Position numbers and translations under genes: made by a program. Under the pieces are notes generated by a model. It saw nothing but the letters and a program-made list of their open reading frames with translations. It was not told where the DNA came from and searched no databases. From JAJCZZ01 sp964569085 (GTDB lineage Bacteria > Gemmatimonadota > Gemmatimonadetes > Longimicrobiales > Gaopeijiaceae), in assembly GCA_964569085.1 (NCBI GenBank), contig CAZMTA010000002.1:195058-259057 (forward strand): DNA of 64,000 nt, read 5' to 3'. Below, one piece after another: positions 1 through 7,467 of this stretch. Within the stretch, counting starts at the first letter, position 1. The number at the start of each line of letters is the position of its first letter.

Positions 1-301
1 CGGTGCCGGATCCGGAGGGGAGCCCCGCGCCGTCGGGGCGCACGTCCACGTCCCAGAGCGCCACCCGCTCGGGGTCGGCGGGGGCGCCGAAGCCGAAGCG
101 GGCCGGCGCGGCACCGCCCACCGGGTGGGCCGGCGCGGCGGCCACGTCGGGGAGGTACGGGTCCGCCACGGCGGGGCGGGCGTCGGCGTCCGCCCCCACG
201 GCGTCCCTCCCGCCGTCCCCGGCGGGCTCGAGGGAGCAGGCGCCGGCCAGCAGCGCGCAGCCGAGCGCCAGGAGGCGGGAGCCGCCGGCCCGGCGCCTCA
301 C
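1..301 (-). CDS. SoxD-like cytochrome c subunit of sulfite dehydrogenase, partial (N-terminus only)
   Basis: The gene runs off the left edge of the window, so only about the first 100 residues are visible. It starts at a GTG that overlaps the stop of the SoxC-like gene by 4 bp (GTGA), which implies translational coupling. Residues 1-25 form a lipoprotein-type signal (basic start, hydrophobic core, then LAGAC). From about residue 65 the text RFGFGAPADPERVALWDVDV, followed by RPDGAGLPSGSGT, resembles the segment before the first CxxCH haem site in SoxD/SorB cytochromes. The haem motif itself lies outside the window. By family knowledge this protein takes electrons from the molybdenum subunit in the periplasm or at the membrane. 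The assignment rests on this N-terminal match and on the neighbour. Confidence 0.7.
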   Translation of the reverse strand, partial: MRRRAGGSRLLALGCALLAGACSLEPAGDGGRDAVGADADARPAVADPYLPDVAAAPAHPVGGAAPARFGFGAPADPERVALWDVDVRPDGAGLPSGSGT

Positions 302-1581
302 AGGACCTCCGCCAGGCCGAAGGTCACCGTGCCGTCGCTGGCCACCTTCCACGCCCGGATGTTGTTCCAGTGGTAGGAGGTCCCCTCGCCGCGGGCGGCC
401 AGGAGCGCCCGGGTGGTGGGCTGCACGTATCCGGTCTCGTCGGTGGCCCGGGACATGAGGACGGTCTCCCGTCCGTCCCAGTCCCAGAGGTGGCGGAAGC
501 GCACCGTGGACTTGGGGAGGATCGGGCCCTGGAGCTCGGCGGGACGCCACGTCGAGCCGCCGTCGGTGCTCACGTCCACCCGGGTGATGCGTCCCCGCCC
601 CGACCAGGCGAGCCCGCGGATCTCCCACCACCCCCGGTCCGGGAGGGCGTACGGCCAGGCCGGGAAGGTGATGAGGGACTTGGCGTCCATGGTGAAGGAG
701 AACTGGCGCGCCCGTCCGCCTTCGAGGGGGTCGGTGTACTTGGAGGTCTCCTCCCGGGTCATGGTGGGGCGGTCCGTGACCTCGATGCGCCGGAGCCACT
801 TCACCTGGGAGTTGCCCTCCCACCCGGGGAGGAGGAGGCGCACCGGGTAGCCCTGCTCCGGGCGGATGGCCTCCCCGTTCTGCCCGTAGGCCAGGAGCGC
901 GTCGTCCATGGCCTTGGCCAGGGGGATGCTCCGGTCCAGCATGGCCGCGTCTCCGCCCTCGGCCAGGAGCCAGCTCGCGCCGTCCCGCACCCCCACCTCC
1001 CGCAGGATGGTGGAGAGGGGCACCCCCACCCACTCGCTGGTGGAGAGGAGCCCGTCCAGCGCCTGGGGCGTGATCTCGGTGGGGACGTTCGTGGTGCGGT
1101 ATCCCGCCCCTCCGTTCCCCGAGCACTCCAGGAAGCAGATGCGGGAGACGGCGGGGAAGCGCTTCAGGTCCGCCATGCGGAAGACGGTCGGACGCTCCAC
1201 CATGCCGTGGACCAGGAGCTCGTGGTCCTCGGCCACGATGTCGGGCACGCCGGCGTGGTGCCGCTCGAAGTGGAGGTCCGCCGGGGTCAGCGTGCCCATC
1301 AGGTCCTGGAGGGGGGTCCGGGAGGAGCTGGAGATCTCGGTGGAGCGGAGGAGTCGGCGCGGCTGCTCGGCCGGGGCCCGGCTGCCCAGCTCCGAGACCA
1401 CGCGCCCCGGCACCTTCGTCGGGTCCGGACGGCCCGCTTCCTGCAGCGAGGACGGGGCGTCGGCCGCCACCAACCGGACGGCGTCGGCCCGGGTCTTCAC
1501 GAGCCCCGCGGCCACGGCGCCTCCGGCGGTGGCGAGGAGCGCGCGCCGGGACATCCGGTCGCCGGGTCGGCGTGGGGGCAT
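298..1581 (-). CDS. soxC: SoxC-like sulfite dehydrogenase, molybdopterin subunit
   Basis: Predicted periplasmic molybdenum enzyme of the sulfite oxidase family that oxidises sulfite or a Sox-bound sulfur intermediate and passes electrons to the cytochrome encoded immediately after it. The 427-residue protein begins MPPRRPGDRMSRRALL, a twin-arginine signal (SRRALL plus hydrophobic stretch), as expected for export with the cofactor in place. The motif ECSGNGG near residue 152 contains the cysteine expected to ligate Mo (about C153). The C-terminal third (from about 290) matches the Mo-co dimerisation domain, with a STDGGSTW segment. I chose the ATG at 1581 because it has GGAG seven bases upstream and sits just ahead of the Tat motif; an in-frame ATG at 1653 would add 24 unlikely residues. 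No other sox genes are visible, so SorA-like direct sulfite oxidation is an equally good reading. Confidence 0.85.
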   Translation of the reverse strand: MPPRRPGDRMSRRALLATAGGAVAAGLVKTRADAVRLVAADAPSSLQEAGRPDPTKVPGRVVSELGSRAPAEQPRRLLRSTEISSSSRTPLQDLMGTLTPADLHFERHHAGVPDIVAEDHELLVHGMVERPTVFRMADLKRFPAVSRICFLECSGNGGAGYRTTNVPTEITPQALDGLLSTSEWVGVPLSTILREVGVRDGASWLLAEGGDAAMLDRSIPLAKAMDDALLAYGQNGEAIRPEQGYPVRLLLPGWEGNSQVKWLRRIEVTDRPTMTREETSKYTDPLEGGRARQFSFTMDAKSLITFPAWPYALPDRGWWEIRGLAWSGRGRITRVDVSTDGGSTWRPAELQGPILPKSTVRFRHLWDWDGRETVLMSRATDETGYVQPTTRALLAARGEGTSYHWNNIRAWKVASDGTVTFGLAEVL

Positions 1582-1736
1582 GGGGTCTCCGAGGGCAGGT
1601 CCGGAGGGCGGTCGGAGCGGTTCCCTCCGTGACCCCCGGGCGTGAGATTCCATGAGGGTGGAGGCGGACCCGCCGCCGAGGCAAGGGCGCCCGCGGCGGC
1701 CGGTCGACGTCCAGGGGCGCCCCGCGGGAGGCGACC
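1582..1736. promoter_or_regulatory. Divergent intergenic region between soxC and the universal stress gene
   Basis: This 155 bp gap separates two genes transcribed away from each other, so it must hold both promoters. A ribosome binding site (GGAGG near 1727) precedes the plus-strand ATG at 1737. I could not pick convincing -35/-10 pairs by eye. Confidence 0.4.
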
Positions 1737-2666
1737 ATGGACGCGAGCATGGGCGGTACGGTGATGGTGGCCCTGGACGGCTCGGGCTTCGCCGAGACGG
1801 CGCTGGGTCCGGCCACGGACCTCGCCCGGCGGACCGGGGCGGGGCTGCACCTGGTCTCGGTGCGGGAGCGGGGTCCCGGCTGGGCGTCCCAGGGCTGGCC
1901 CCTGGACCAGGTGGACGGCTGGCGGGCGGAGTACCTGGCCCGGGTGGCCGACTCGGTCGGGGAGGAAGGGATCACGGTCACCACGGCCCTCCCCGAGGGG
2001 GACGTGACCGACGCGCTCCTCCGCCAGACGACGGCCGCGGAGGCGGGCCTCGTCGTCCTCTCGAGCCATGGTCGGGGCCGGGTCTCCGGCGCCTGGCTCG
2101 GCGAGGTCGCGGTCTCGCTCCTCCACCGCGCCCGGGTGCCCCTCCTCGTCCTCCGTCCGCCCGAGGACGACGGCGAGGCCGACGAGGAGGCCCGGGAGGA
2201 CGCCGCGGGGGCGTGGACCCGCCCCCGGCGGATCGTCGTGGCGCTGGACGGGACGCCCGACGGGGAGGTGGTCGTGGAGCCCGCGCTGCGCCTGGCCAGG
2301 GCCTGGGACGCGAGCCTGCACCTGGTCCGGGTGGCGCCCTTCCCGCGCGCGCTCACGAGTCCCTACATTCCCCACGCCGTGGAGTTCAACCGGGAGATCG
2401 TGGACCGGGGCGAGACCGAGGCCCGGGCCTACCTGGACGAGGCCCTCGGCCGGCTGGTGCCCGACGACGTCCCGGCCACCCGGGCCGTGGTGGTCACGGC
2501 CCAGGCCGCCCGGGGGATCCTGGCCGAGGCGGCCGACGCCGGGGCCGACATGGTGGCCCTGGCCACGCACCACGGCACGCTCCACCGCCTGGCCCTGGGG
2601 AGCACCGCGGACAAGGTCGTCCGCGCCAGCACGCTGCCGGTCCTCGTGGCCCGCCCCGCCGACTAG
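1737..2666 (+). CDS. Tandem-domain universal stress protein (UspA family)
   Basis: A 309-residue cytoplasmic protein with two Usp domains in a row, about residues 6-140 and 160-306. Each begins with the usual beta strand and acidic residue (VMVALDGS and RIVVALDG). The first domain ends with SSHGRGRVSG..LGEVA...VPLLVL, close to the G-x2-G-x9-G ATP-binding signature. In the second domain (THHGTLHRLALGSTADKVV) the first glycines of that signature are altered, so the C-terminal domain may bind nucleotide poorly. Universal stress proteins of this tandem type are linked to survival under stress or energy limitation. The ATG at 1737 has a GGAGG site ten bases upstream. The next gene follows after 29 bp on the same strand, but a functional link is not evident. 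Confidence 0.88.
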   Translation: MDASMGGTVMVALDGSGFAETALGPATDLARRTGAGLHLVSVRERGPGWASQGWPLDQVDGWRAEYLARVADSVGEEGITVTTALPEGDVTDALLRQTTAAEAGLVVLSSHGRGRVSGAWLGEVAVSLLHRARVPLLVLRPPEDDGEADEEAREDAAGAWTRPRRIVVALDGTPDGEVVVEPALRLARAWDASLHLVRVAPFPRALTSPYIPHAVEFNREIVDRGETEARAYLDEALGRLVPDDVPATRAVVVTAQAARGILAEAADAGADMVALATHHGTLHRLALGSTADKVVRASTLPVLVARPAD

Positions 2667-2695
2667 ACCGCTCCCCCTGCCCACCGAGCCACGCC

Positions 2696-3526
2696 ATGCG
2701 CCTTCCCCGACACCGGGCCCGCGCCTACCTCCAGCCCCTCCGGGAAGGAGGCTCCCTCCCGGCGGTCCTGGAGACGGACGGCGGGCTCTTCGTCACGAAG
2801 TTCCGGGGGGCGGGGCAGGGCGCCAAGGCCCTGGTGGCGGAGGTGGTCGTGGGGCTCCTGGCCGACGCCCTGGGGCTCCCCGTGCCGGAGCTGGCCGTGG
2901 TCGAGGTGGGAGACGACCTGGGGGCGGACCAGGGCGACCCGGAGATCCGGGACGTGCTGGACGCCAGCCGGGGCGTGAACGTGGGGCTCCGCTACCTGGA
3001 CGGCGCCTTCAACCTGGACCTCCTGGCCGCCGGGGACCTCATCGAGCCCCCGCTGGCCTCGGAGGTGGTGTGGCTCGACGCCCTGACCACGAACCTCGAC
3101 CGCACCGCCCGGAACCCGAACCTCCTGGTCTGGAAGCGGACGCCGTGGCTCATCGACCACGGGGCGGCGCTCTACGCCCACCACAACTGGAGTCGGGTGG
3201 ACGACGCCCGGACCCGCACGCCCTTCCCCATGGTGGAGGACCACGTACTCCTCGCCCGCGCCGACGACCTGGCCGGGGCCGACGCCCGGCTGGCGCCCCG
3301 GGTGACGGACGCGCTCCTGGAGGCGGTCCTGGGCGCCGTCCCCGAGGAGCTCCTCCTGGACACCGCCGAGCGGGACGGCTTCTCGGGGGCGGAGGAGGCC
3401 CGGGCGCGCTACCGGCGCTACCTCCGGCTCCGGCTCGAGGAGCCCCGGGCCTGGGTCGAGGAGGCGGCGGCCGCCCGGGAGCGCCGTCTGGCCGAGCCGG
3501 CCCGGCGCCTGGGGGCCCGCCGATGA
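2696..3526 (+). CDS. HipA-like kinase (HipA_2 family)
   Basis: A 276-residue protein resembling the compact HipA_2 group of HipA-type Ser/Thr kinases. Kinase-like elements can be read: a lysine strand LFVTKF (K35, likely ATP lysine), the catalytic loop TTNLDRTARNPNLLV (D135, N140, N142), and WLIDHGAAL (D154, metal-binding position). It is much shorter than E. coli HipA and lacks the N-terminal HipA_N region. Its ATG at 2696 starts 29 bp after the stress gene, and its stop overlaps the next start by 4 bp (ATGA). The downstream DUF3037 protein is the family's usual partner, so the two probably form one functional cassette. No HipB-like DNA-binding antitoxin is next to it, so calling it a toxin would go too far. 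The substrate is unknown. Confidence 0.75.
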   Translation: MRLPRHRARAYLQPLREGGSLPAVLETDGGLFVTKFRGAGQGAKALVAEVVVGLLADALGLPVPELAVVEVGDDLGADQGDPEIRDVLDASRGVNVGLRYLDGAFNLDLLAAGDLIEPPLASEVVWLDALTTNLDRTARNPNLLVWKRTPWLIDHGAALYAHHNWSRVDDARTRTPFPMVEDHVLLARADDLAGADARLAPRVTDALLEAVLGAVPEELLLDTAERDGFSGAEEARARYRRYLRLRLEEPRAWVEEAAAARERRLAEPARRLGARR

Positions 3527-3936
3527 GCGCGGCCGCCGGGGACGCCCGCGTCCGCTGCTCGTGGGCGCTCCTCACCGCCGTCCCCCATCCCCACCTGGGG
3601 GAGTCGGTGGCGGTGGGGGTCGTCCTCCAGGCCCGCACCCAGGAGTACCTGGGGCTCCGGGCCGTCACCGACGAGGCGTGGCTGGCCGAGCGGGTCCCCG
3701 ACGCCGACGTGCCGCTCCTGGCCCGCTACCTGGCTTCGTGCGGCGCCATCGCCCGGGGCGAGGAGAACGCGGGTCCGGTGGCCCTCTATCCGCCCTCGGA
3801 GCGCTTCCACTGGCTCACCGCGCCGCGCTCCGACGTCATCCAGCCCGCCCGGGTCCGGGCCGCCCTCTGCGAGGACCCCGAATCCGAGCTCGAGGCGCTC
3901 TTCCGGCGACTGGTGGTGGAGGCCGGGGCGGAGTAA
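3523..3936 (+). CDS. DUF3037 family protein, partner of the HipA-like kinase
   Basis: A 137-residue protein that matches my recollection of DUF3037: an opening strand CSWALLTAVPHPHLGESVAVGVVL, a middle helix around RYLASCGAIARG, and a C-terminal segment with DVIQPARVRAALCEDPESELEALFRRLV. Its ATG overlaps the kinase stop by 4 bp, which is typical of this gene pair. No catalytic motif is apparent and no function has been firmly assigned to the family that I know of. The tight coupling suggests it binds or modulates the kinase. There are 36 bp between its stop and the next gene. Confidence 0.7.
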   Translation: MSAAAGDARVRCSWALLTAVPHPHLGESVAVGVVLQARTQEYLGLRAVTDEAWLAERVPDADVPLLARYLASCGAIARGEENAGPVALYPPSERFHWLTAPRSDVIQPARVRAALCEDPESELEALFRRLVVEAGAE

Positions 3937-3972
3937 GATCGCCGGATCCCGCCGCCACCACAGGAGACCCAC

Positions 3973-5991
3973 ATGCGCGTGCCGGACTTCCTCTCCCCGG
4001 ACCTCCTCCGGGACGTCCCCCTGACGCGCCGCCGCTTCGGCCAGGCCCTGGGCGCGCTGGCCGTCACCGCCGCCCTCCCCGGCTGCGGTCGCCGTCCCGA
4101 CGCGGTGGTGGAGGAGCCCCTCCCCGGCGTGGACGGCACGGTGGTCCTCTCCGACGTGATGGTCCCCATGCGGGACGGCGTCCGGCTGGCCACGGACGTG
4201 CACCTCCCCGCCTCCGGGGGCGAGGCGCTCCCCGGGCCCTTCCCGGTCCTGCTGGAGCGGACCCCGTACGGGAAGTCGCGGCCCTCCCGCTCCGAGCGCT
4301 CCCTGGAGGAGCCCGACGAGGCCAAGAGTCGGGCGGAGGTGGCGCGGATCTTCGCGGAGCACGGCTACGCGGTGGTCTACCAGGACCTCCGGGGCCGCTA
4401 CGACTCGGAGGGCGTCTACACCAAGTACCTGGGCAACTCCGCCGACGGCTTCGACACCTGCGCGTGGATCCTGGAGCAGCCCTGGTGCGACGGACAGATC
4501 GGCACCAAGGGCCTCTCCTACGCCGCCCACACCCAGGCGGCGCTGGCCTCGGCCGGGGCGCCGGGGGTGGCCGCCATGTTCCTCGACTCGGGGGGCTTCA
4601 GCAACGCCTACCAGGGGGGGATCCGCCAGGGCGGCGCCTTCGAGCTGAAGCAGGCCACCTGGGCCTACCGGAACGCGCTGGTGAGCCCCGCCATGCTCGA
4701 GGATGCCGAGCTCCGGGCCCGCATGGAGGCGGTGGACATCCGCCGCTGGTTCCGGGAGATGCCGTGGGCGCCGGGCCGGTCCCCGGTCTCGCTGGCGCCG
4801 GAGTACGAGGCCTACCTCTTCGAGCAGTGGCGCGAGGGCTCCTTCGGCGACTACTGGAAGCAGCCGGAGATCTGGGCGGCGGGGTACTGGGGCGAGTGGC
4901 CCGACGTGCCCACCCTGCACATGTCCTCCTGGTTCGACCCGTACCCGCGTACGGCCACCGACAACTACATGGGGCTGAAGGCGGCGGGGAAGGGACCCCA
5001 GTACCTCATCCTCGGCCCCTGGACCCACGGCGACCGGTCCCTCACCTGGGCCGGCGACGTGGACTTCGGGCCCGCGGCCACCCTGGACGGGCAGCTCGCC
5101 CGGGACCACTGGGAGCTCCGGCTCCGCTGGTTCGACCACTGGCTGCGGGACGTGGACAACGGCGTGGACCAGGAGCCCCGGGTCCGGTACTTCGTCATGG
5201 GCGGCGGAAGCGGGCGGCGGAACGCCCAGGGCCGCATGGATCACGGCGGACGCTGGCGCTCGGCCTCGGACTGGCCCGTTCCCGAGGCGGAGGACACGGC
5301 GTACTACCTCCACGCCGACGGCCTGCTCTCCCCGGAGGCCCCGGAGGCGGAGGAGGCGTCCCTCTCCTACGACTACGACCCCCGCCGGCCCGTTCCCAGC
5401 GTCGGCGGGACCATCACCTCCGGCGCGCCCATCATGGAGGGCGGGGCCTACGACCAGCGGGAGGGGCCGGACTTCTTCGGCTCGGAGGAGCCGTACCGTC
5501 CCCTGGCCGAGCGGGACGACGTGCTCGTCTTCCAGACCCCGCCGCTGGAGCGGGACGTGGAGGTCACCGGGCCGCTGGTGGTGCGGCTCTGGATCTCCTC
5601 GGACGCGCCCGACACCGACTTCACCGCCAAGCTGGTGGACGTGTACCCGCCCAACGAGGACTACCCCGACGGCTACGCCATGAACGTCACCGACGGCATC
5701 CTCCGGGTCCGCTACCGGGACTCCTGGGAGGAGCCGTCCCTCATGACGCCCGGCGAGGTCTACGAGATCGAGATCGAGGCCTTCCCCTCGAGCAACCTCT
5801 TCGCCGCCGGGCACCGGATCCGCCTGGACGTGTCGAGCAGCAACTTCCCCCACTTCGACCTCAACTTCAACACGGGGGAGCCCGAGGGGATGGCCACCCG
5901 GGTGCGGGTGGCCCGGAACACCGTCTTCCTGGACCGGAGCCGGCCCTCCCACGCCGTCCTGCCCCTCGTGCCGACCCAAGAGCCGGCGTGA
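3973..5991 (+). CDS. Tat-exported CocE/NonD family serine hydrolase (X-Pro dipeptidyl-peptidase-like)
   Basis: A 672-residue hydrolase of the S15/CocE family that cleaves esters, amides or peptides. The N-terminus has a twin-arginine signal (TRRRFGQALG at about 17-26) followed by a hydrophobic stretch ending in PGCGRR, which may also be a lipobox, so the enzyme is probably periplasmic or membrane-anchored. The alpha/beta-hydrolase part carries the typical VPMRDGVRLATD start, YQDLRGRYDSEG, and the nucleophile elbow GTKGLSYAAH (Ser about residue 178). A C-terminal jelly-roll domain (from about 430) includes RYRDSWEEPSLMTPGEVYEIEI and GHRIRLDVSSSNFPHFDLN, as expected in this family. An AGGAG site precedes the ATG at 3973. 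Its stop overlaps tctC by 4 bp, suggesting that it produces a carboxylate that the Tct transporter imports. The substrate cannot be named. Confidence 0.85.
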   Translation: MRVPDFLSPDLLRDVPLTRRRFGQALGALAVTAALPGCGRRPDAVVEEPLPGVDGTVVLSDVMVPMRDGVRLATDVHLPASGGEALPGPFPVLLERTPYGKSRPSRSERSLEEPDEAKSRAEVARIFAEHGYAVVYQDLRGRYDSEGVYTKYLGNSADGFDTCAWILEQPWCDGQIGTKGLSYAAHTQAALASAGAPGVAAMFLDSGGFSNAYQGGIRQGGAFELKQATWAYRNALVSPAMLEDAELRARMEAVDIRRWFREMPWAPGRSPVSLAPEYEAYLFEQWREGSFGDYWKQPEIWAAGYWGEWPDVPTLHMSSWFDPYPRTATDNYMGLKAAGKGPQYLILGPWTHGDRSLTWAGDVDFGPAATLDGQLARDHWELRLRWFDHWLRDVDNGVDQEPRVRYFVMGGGSGRRNAQGRMDHGGRWRSASDWPVPEAEDTAYYLHADGLLSPEAPEAEEASLSYDYDPRRPVPSVGGTITSGAPIMEGGAYDQREGPDFFGSEEPYRPLAERDDVLVFQTPPLERDVEVTGPLVVRLWISSDAPDTDFTAKLVDVYPPNEDYPDGYAMNVTDGILRVRYRDSWEEPSLMTPGEVYEIEIEAFPSSNLFAAGHRIRLDVSSSNFPHFDLNFNTGEPEGMATRVRVARNTVFLDRSRPSHAVLPLVPTQEPA

Positions 5992-6989
5992 GGCGACCGC
6001 CGGGTCGCCGGCGCGCGCCCGGCCCTGGGGCCGCCCTCGCGGCGGCGGCCCTCCTGGTCCTGGCGGGGTGCACCCTCCCCGAGGGCCGGCGGGGCATGGA
6101 GTGCGTGGCCCCGGCCGCGGCCGGGGGCGGGTGGGACCTGACCTGCCGGGTGGCGGCCCGCATCCTGGACCGCCTGGACCTGGTGCCGGGCACCATGCCC
6201 ACGGTGAACATGCCCGGTGCGGGGGGCGGGGTGGCCTTCGCCCACGCCGTGGCCCAGCGCCACGGGGACGCCGGGGTGCTCTTCGCGGCCAGCCCCGCCA
6301 CCACCCTCCGCCTCGCCCAGGCCCAGTTCGGCCCGCTCCGCCCCGACGACGTGCGCTGGCTGGGGGCCCTGGGGGCCGAGTACGGGATCGTGGCCGTGGC
6401 CGCCGACGCGCCGTGGACGGACCTGGACGCCCTCCTCCGGGACTGGGCGGCCCGGCCCGACGCCATCGTGGTGAGCGGTGGGAGCGCGGTGGCGGGACAG
6501 GACCACATGAAGATCCTCCTCCTGGGACGGGAGGCGGGGATCGACCCCCGCACGGTCCGCTACGTCCCCTTCGACGGGGGCGGCGAGGCGCTCACCGCCC
6601 TCCTGGGCGGCTTCGTCCAGGTCTTCTCCGGCGAGGCCTCGGAGGTGGAGAGCCACCTGGAGGTGGGCTCGGTGCGGGTGCTCGCCGTCCTGGCCCCGGA
6701 GCCCCTGGACGGCCTCCTGGCCGGCGTGCCCACCGCCACCCAGCAGGGCTACCCGGTGGAGTGGGTCACCTGGCGCGGCTTCTACGCCCCGGCGGGGATC
6801 GGGGAGGCGGCCTACGACGAGTGGGTGCGCCGCCTGACCGTCCTGGGCGAGTCCGAGGAGTGGGTGCAGGCGCGGCGCCAGGCCCGCCTCCGGCCCTTCT
6901 TCCTGGTCGGCGAGGACTTCGAGGCCTTCGTGGACGAGCAGGTCGAGGACTTCCGGGGGCTGGCCCGGGAGATCGGGTTGATCCGGTGA
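5988..6989 (+). CDS. tctC: Tripartite tricarboxylate transporter substrate-binding protein (TctC family)
   Basis: A 333-residue extracytoplasmic solute receptor. The GTG start at 5988 overlaps the hydrolase stop (GTGA). The N-terminus is basic, then hydrophobic, ending LVLAGC, a clear lipobox, so this receptor is predicted to be a lipoprotein rather than freely periplasmic. The mature part opens ECVAPAAAGGGWDLTCRVAA, matching the TctC start where the carboxylate site lies, and continues with VNMPGAGGGVAF and WRGFYAPAG, all recognised family segments. It captures a di- or tricarboxylate and delivers it to the TctA/TctB membrane pair encoded next. The two Cys residues in the opening segment (ECV..LTC) are a small peculiarity and may form a disulfide. 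Confidence 0.88.
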   Translation: MRRPPGRRRAPGPGAALAAAALLVLAGCTLPEGRRGMECVAPAAAGGGWDLTCRVAARILDRLDLVPGTMPTVNMPGAGGGVAFAHAVAQRHGDAGVLFAASPATTLRLAQAQFGPLRPDDVRWLGALGAEYGIVAVAADAPWTDLDALLRDWAARPDAIVVSGGSAVAGQDHMKILLLGREAGIDPRTVRYVPFDGGGEALTALLGGFVQVFSGEASEVESHLEVGSVRVLAVLAPEPLDGLLAGVPTATQQGYPVEWVTWRGFYAPAGIGEAAYDEWVRRLTVLGESEEWVQARRQARLRPFFLVGEDFEAFVDEQVEDFRGLAREIGLIR

Positions 6990-7020
6990 GGGCGGGCGGC
7001 CGGTGGGGCGGGGGGCGGCG

Positions 7021-7467
7021 GTGAAGGCCGGACGCTGGCTCGGCGGCGCCGCGGTCCTGGTCGTGGCGGCGGCGGTGGCGCTCGAGTCCCGCACCTTCAC
7101 CGTCTCCTTTCCCACCGACCCCCTGGGGCCCGCGGCCTTCCCGATGGTGGCCGCGGGGCTCCTGGCGCTGGGCGGGCTGGCCCTCCTCTTCGAGGCGGCC
7201 GGCGGCCCCGACGCCGCGGAGCCGCTGGAGCCCGGCGCGGCCCGGCGCCTGGCGCTGGCCAGCGCCAGCTTCGTGGTCTACGCCCTCCTCCTGGCGCCCC
7301 TGGGCTTCGTCCCGGCCACGGCGCTGGAGTTCGCCGCCCTGGCGGTCCTCTTCGGGGGGCGCCCGCTCCCCGGCCTCGCGGTGGGGGTGGGGTTCGCCGT
7401 GGTCCTCTTCGTCGTCTTCGTCTACGCCCTGGGGCTGCCGCTCCCCCTGGGCGTCCTGGCCCGCTGA
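7021..7467 (+). CDS. tctB: Small membrane subunit of tripartite tricarboxylate transporter (TctB family)
   Basis: A 148-residue integral membrane protein with four hydrophobic segments, at about residues 5-20, 33-55, 77-98 and 101-143 (the last may be two helices). The sequence TDPLGPAAFPMVAAGLLALGG is typical of the TctB second segment. I prefer the GTG at 7021 (VKAGRWLGG); a GTG at 7003 is in frame and would add six residues, and neither has a decisive ribosome site because the whole stretch is G-rich. The stop overlaps the tctA start by one base. Its role is to assist the large TctA channel subunit in sodium- or proton-coupled carboxylate uptake. Confidence 0.82.
   Translation: MKAGRWLGGAAVLVVAAAVALESRTFTVSFPTDPLGPAAFPMVAAGLLALGGLALLFEAAGGPDAAEPLEPGAARRLALASASFVVYALLLAPLGFVPATALEFAALAVLFGGRPLPGLAVGVGFAVVLFVVFVYALGLPLPLGVLAR

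Noticed and set aside
3..458. Long open frames opposite or out of phase with most genes, such as the frames at 1652-3526, 3418-5979, 8681-11125, 20490-24845 and 35771-40522
   Set aside because: In DNA with this GC content stop codons are rare, so shadow frames are long. They are rich in Arg, Pro, Gly and Ala, show no domain, and overlap genes with clear motifs.
2696..3936. HipBA-type toxin-antitoxin system
   Set aside because: There is no HTH antitoxin next to the kinase and the kinase belongs to a different, compact HipA group.
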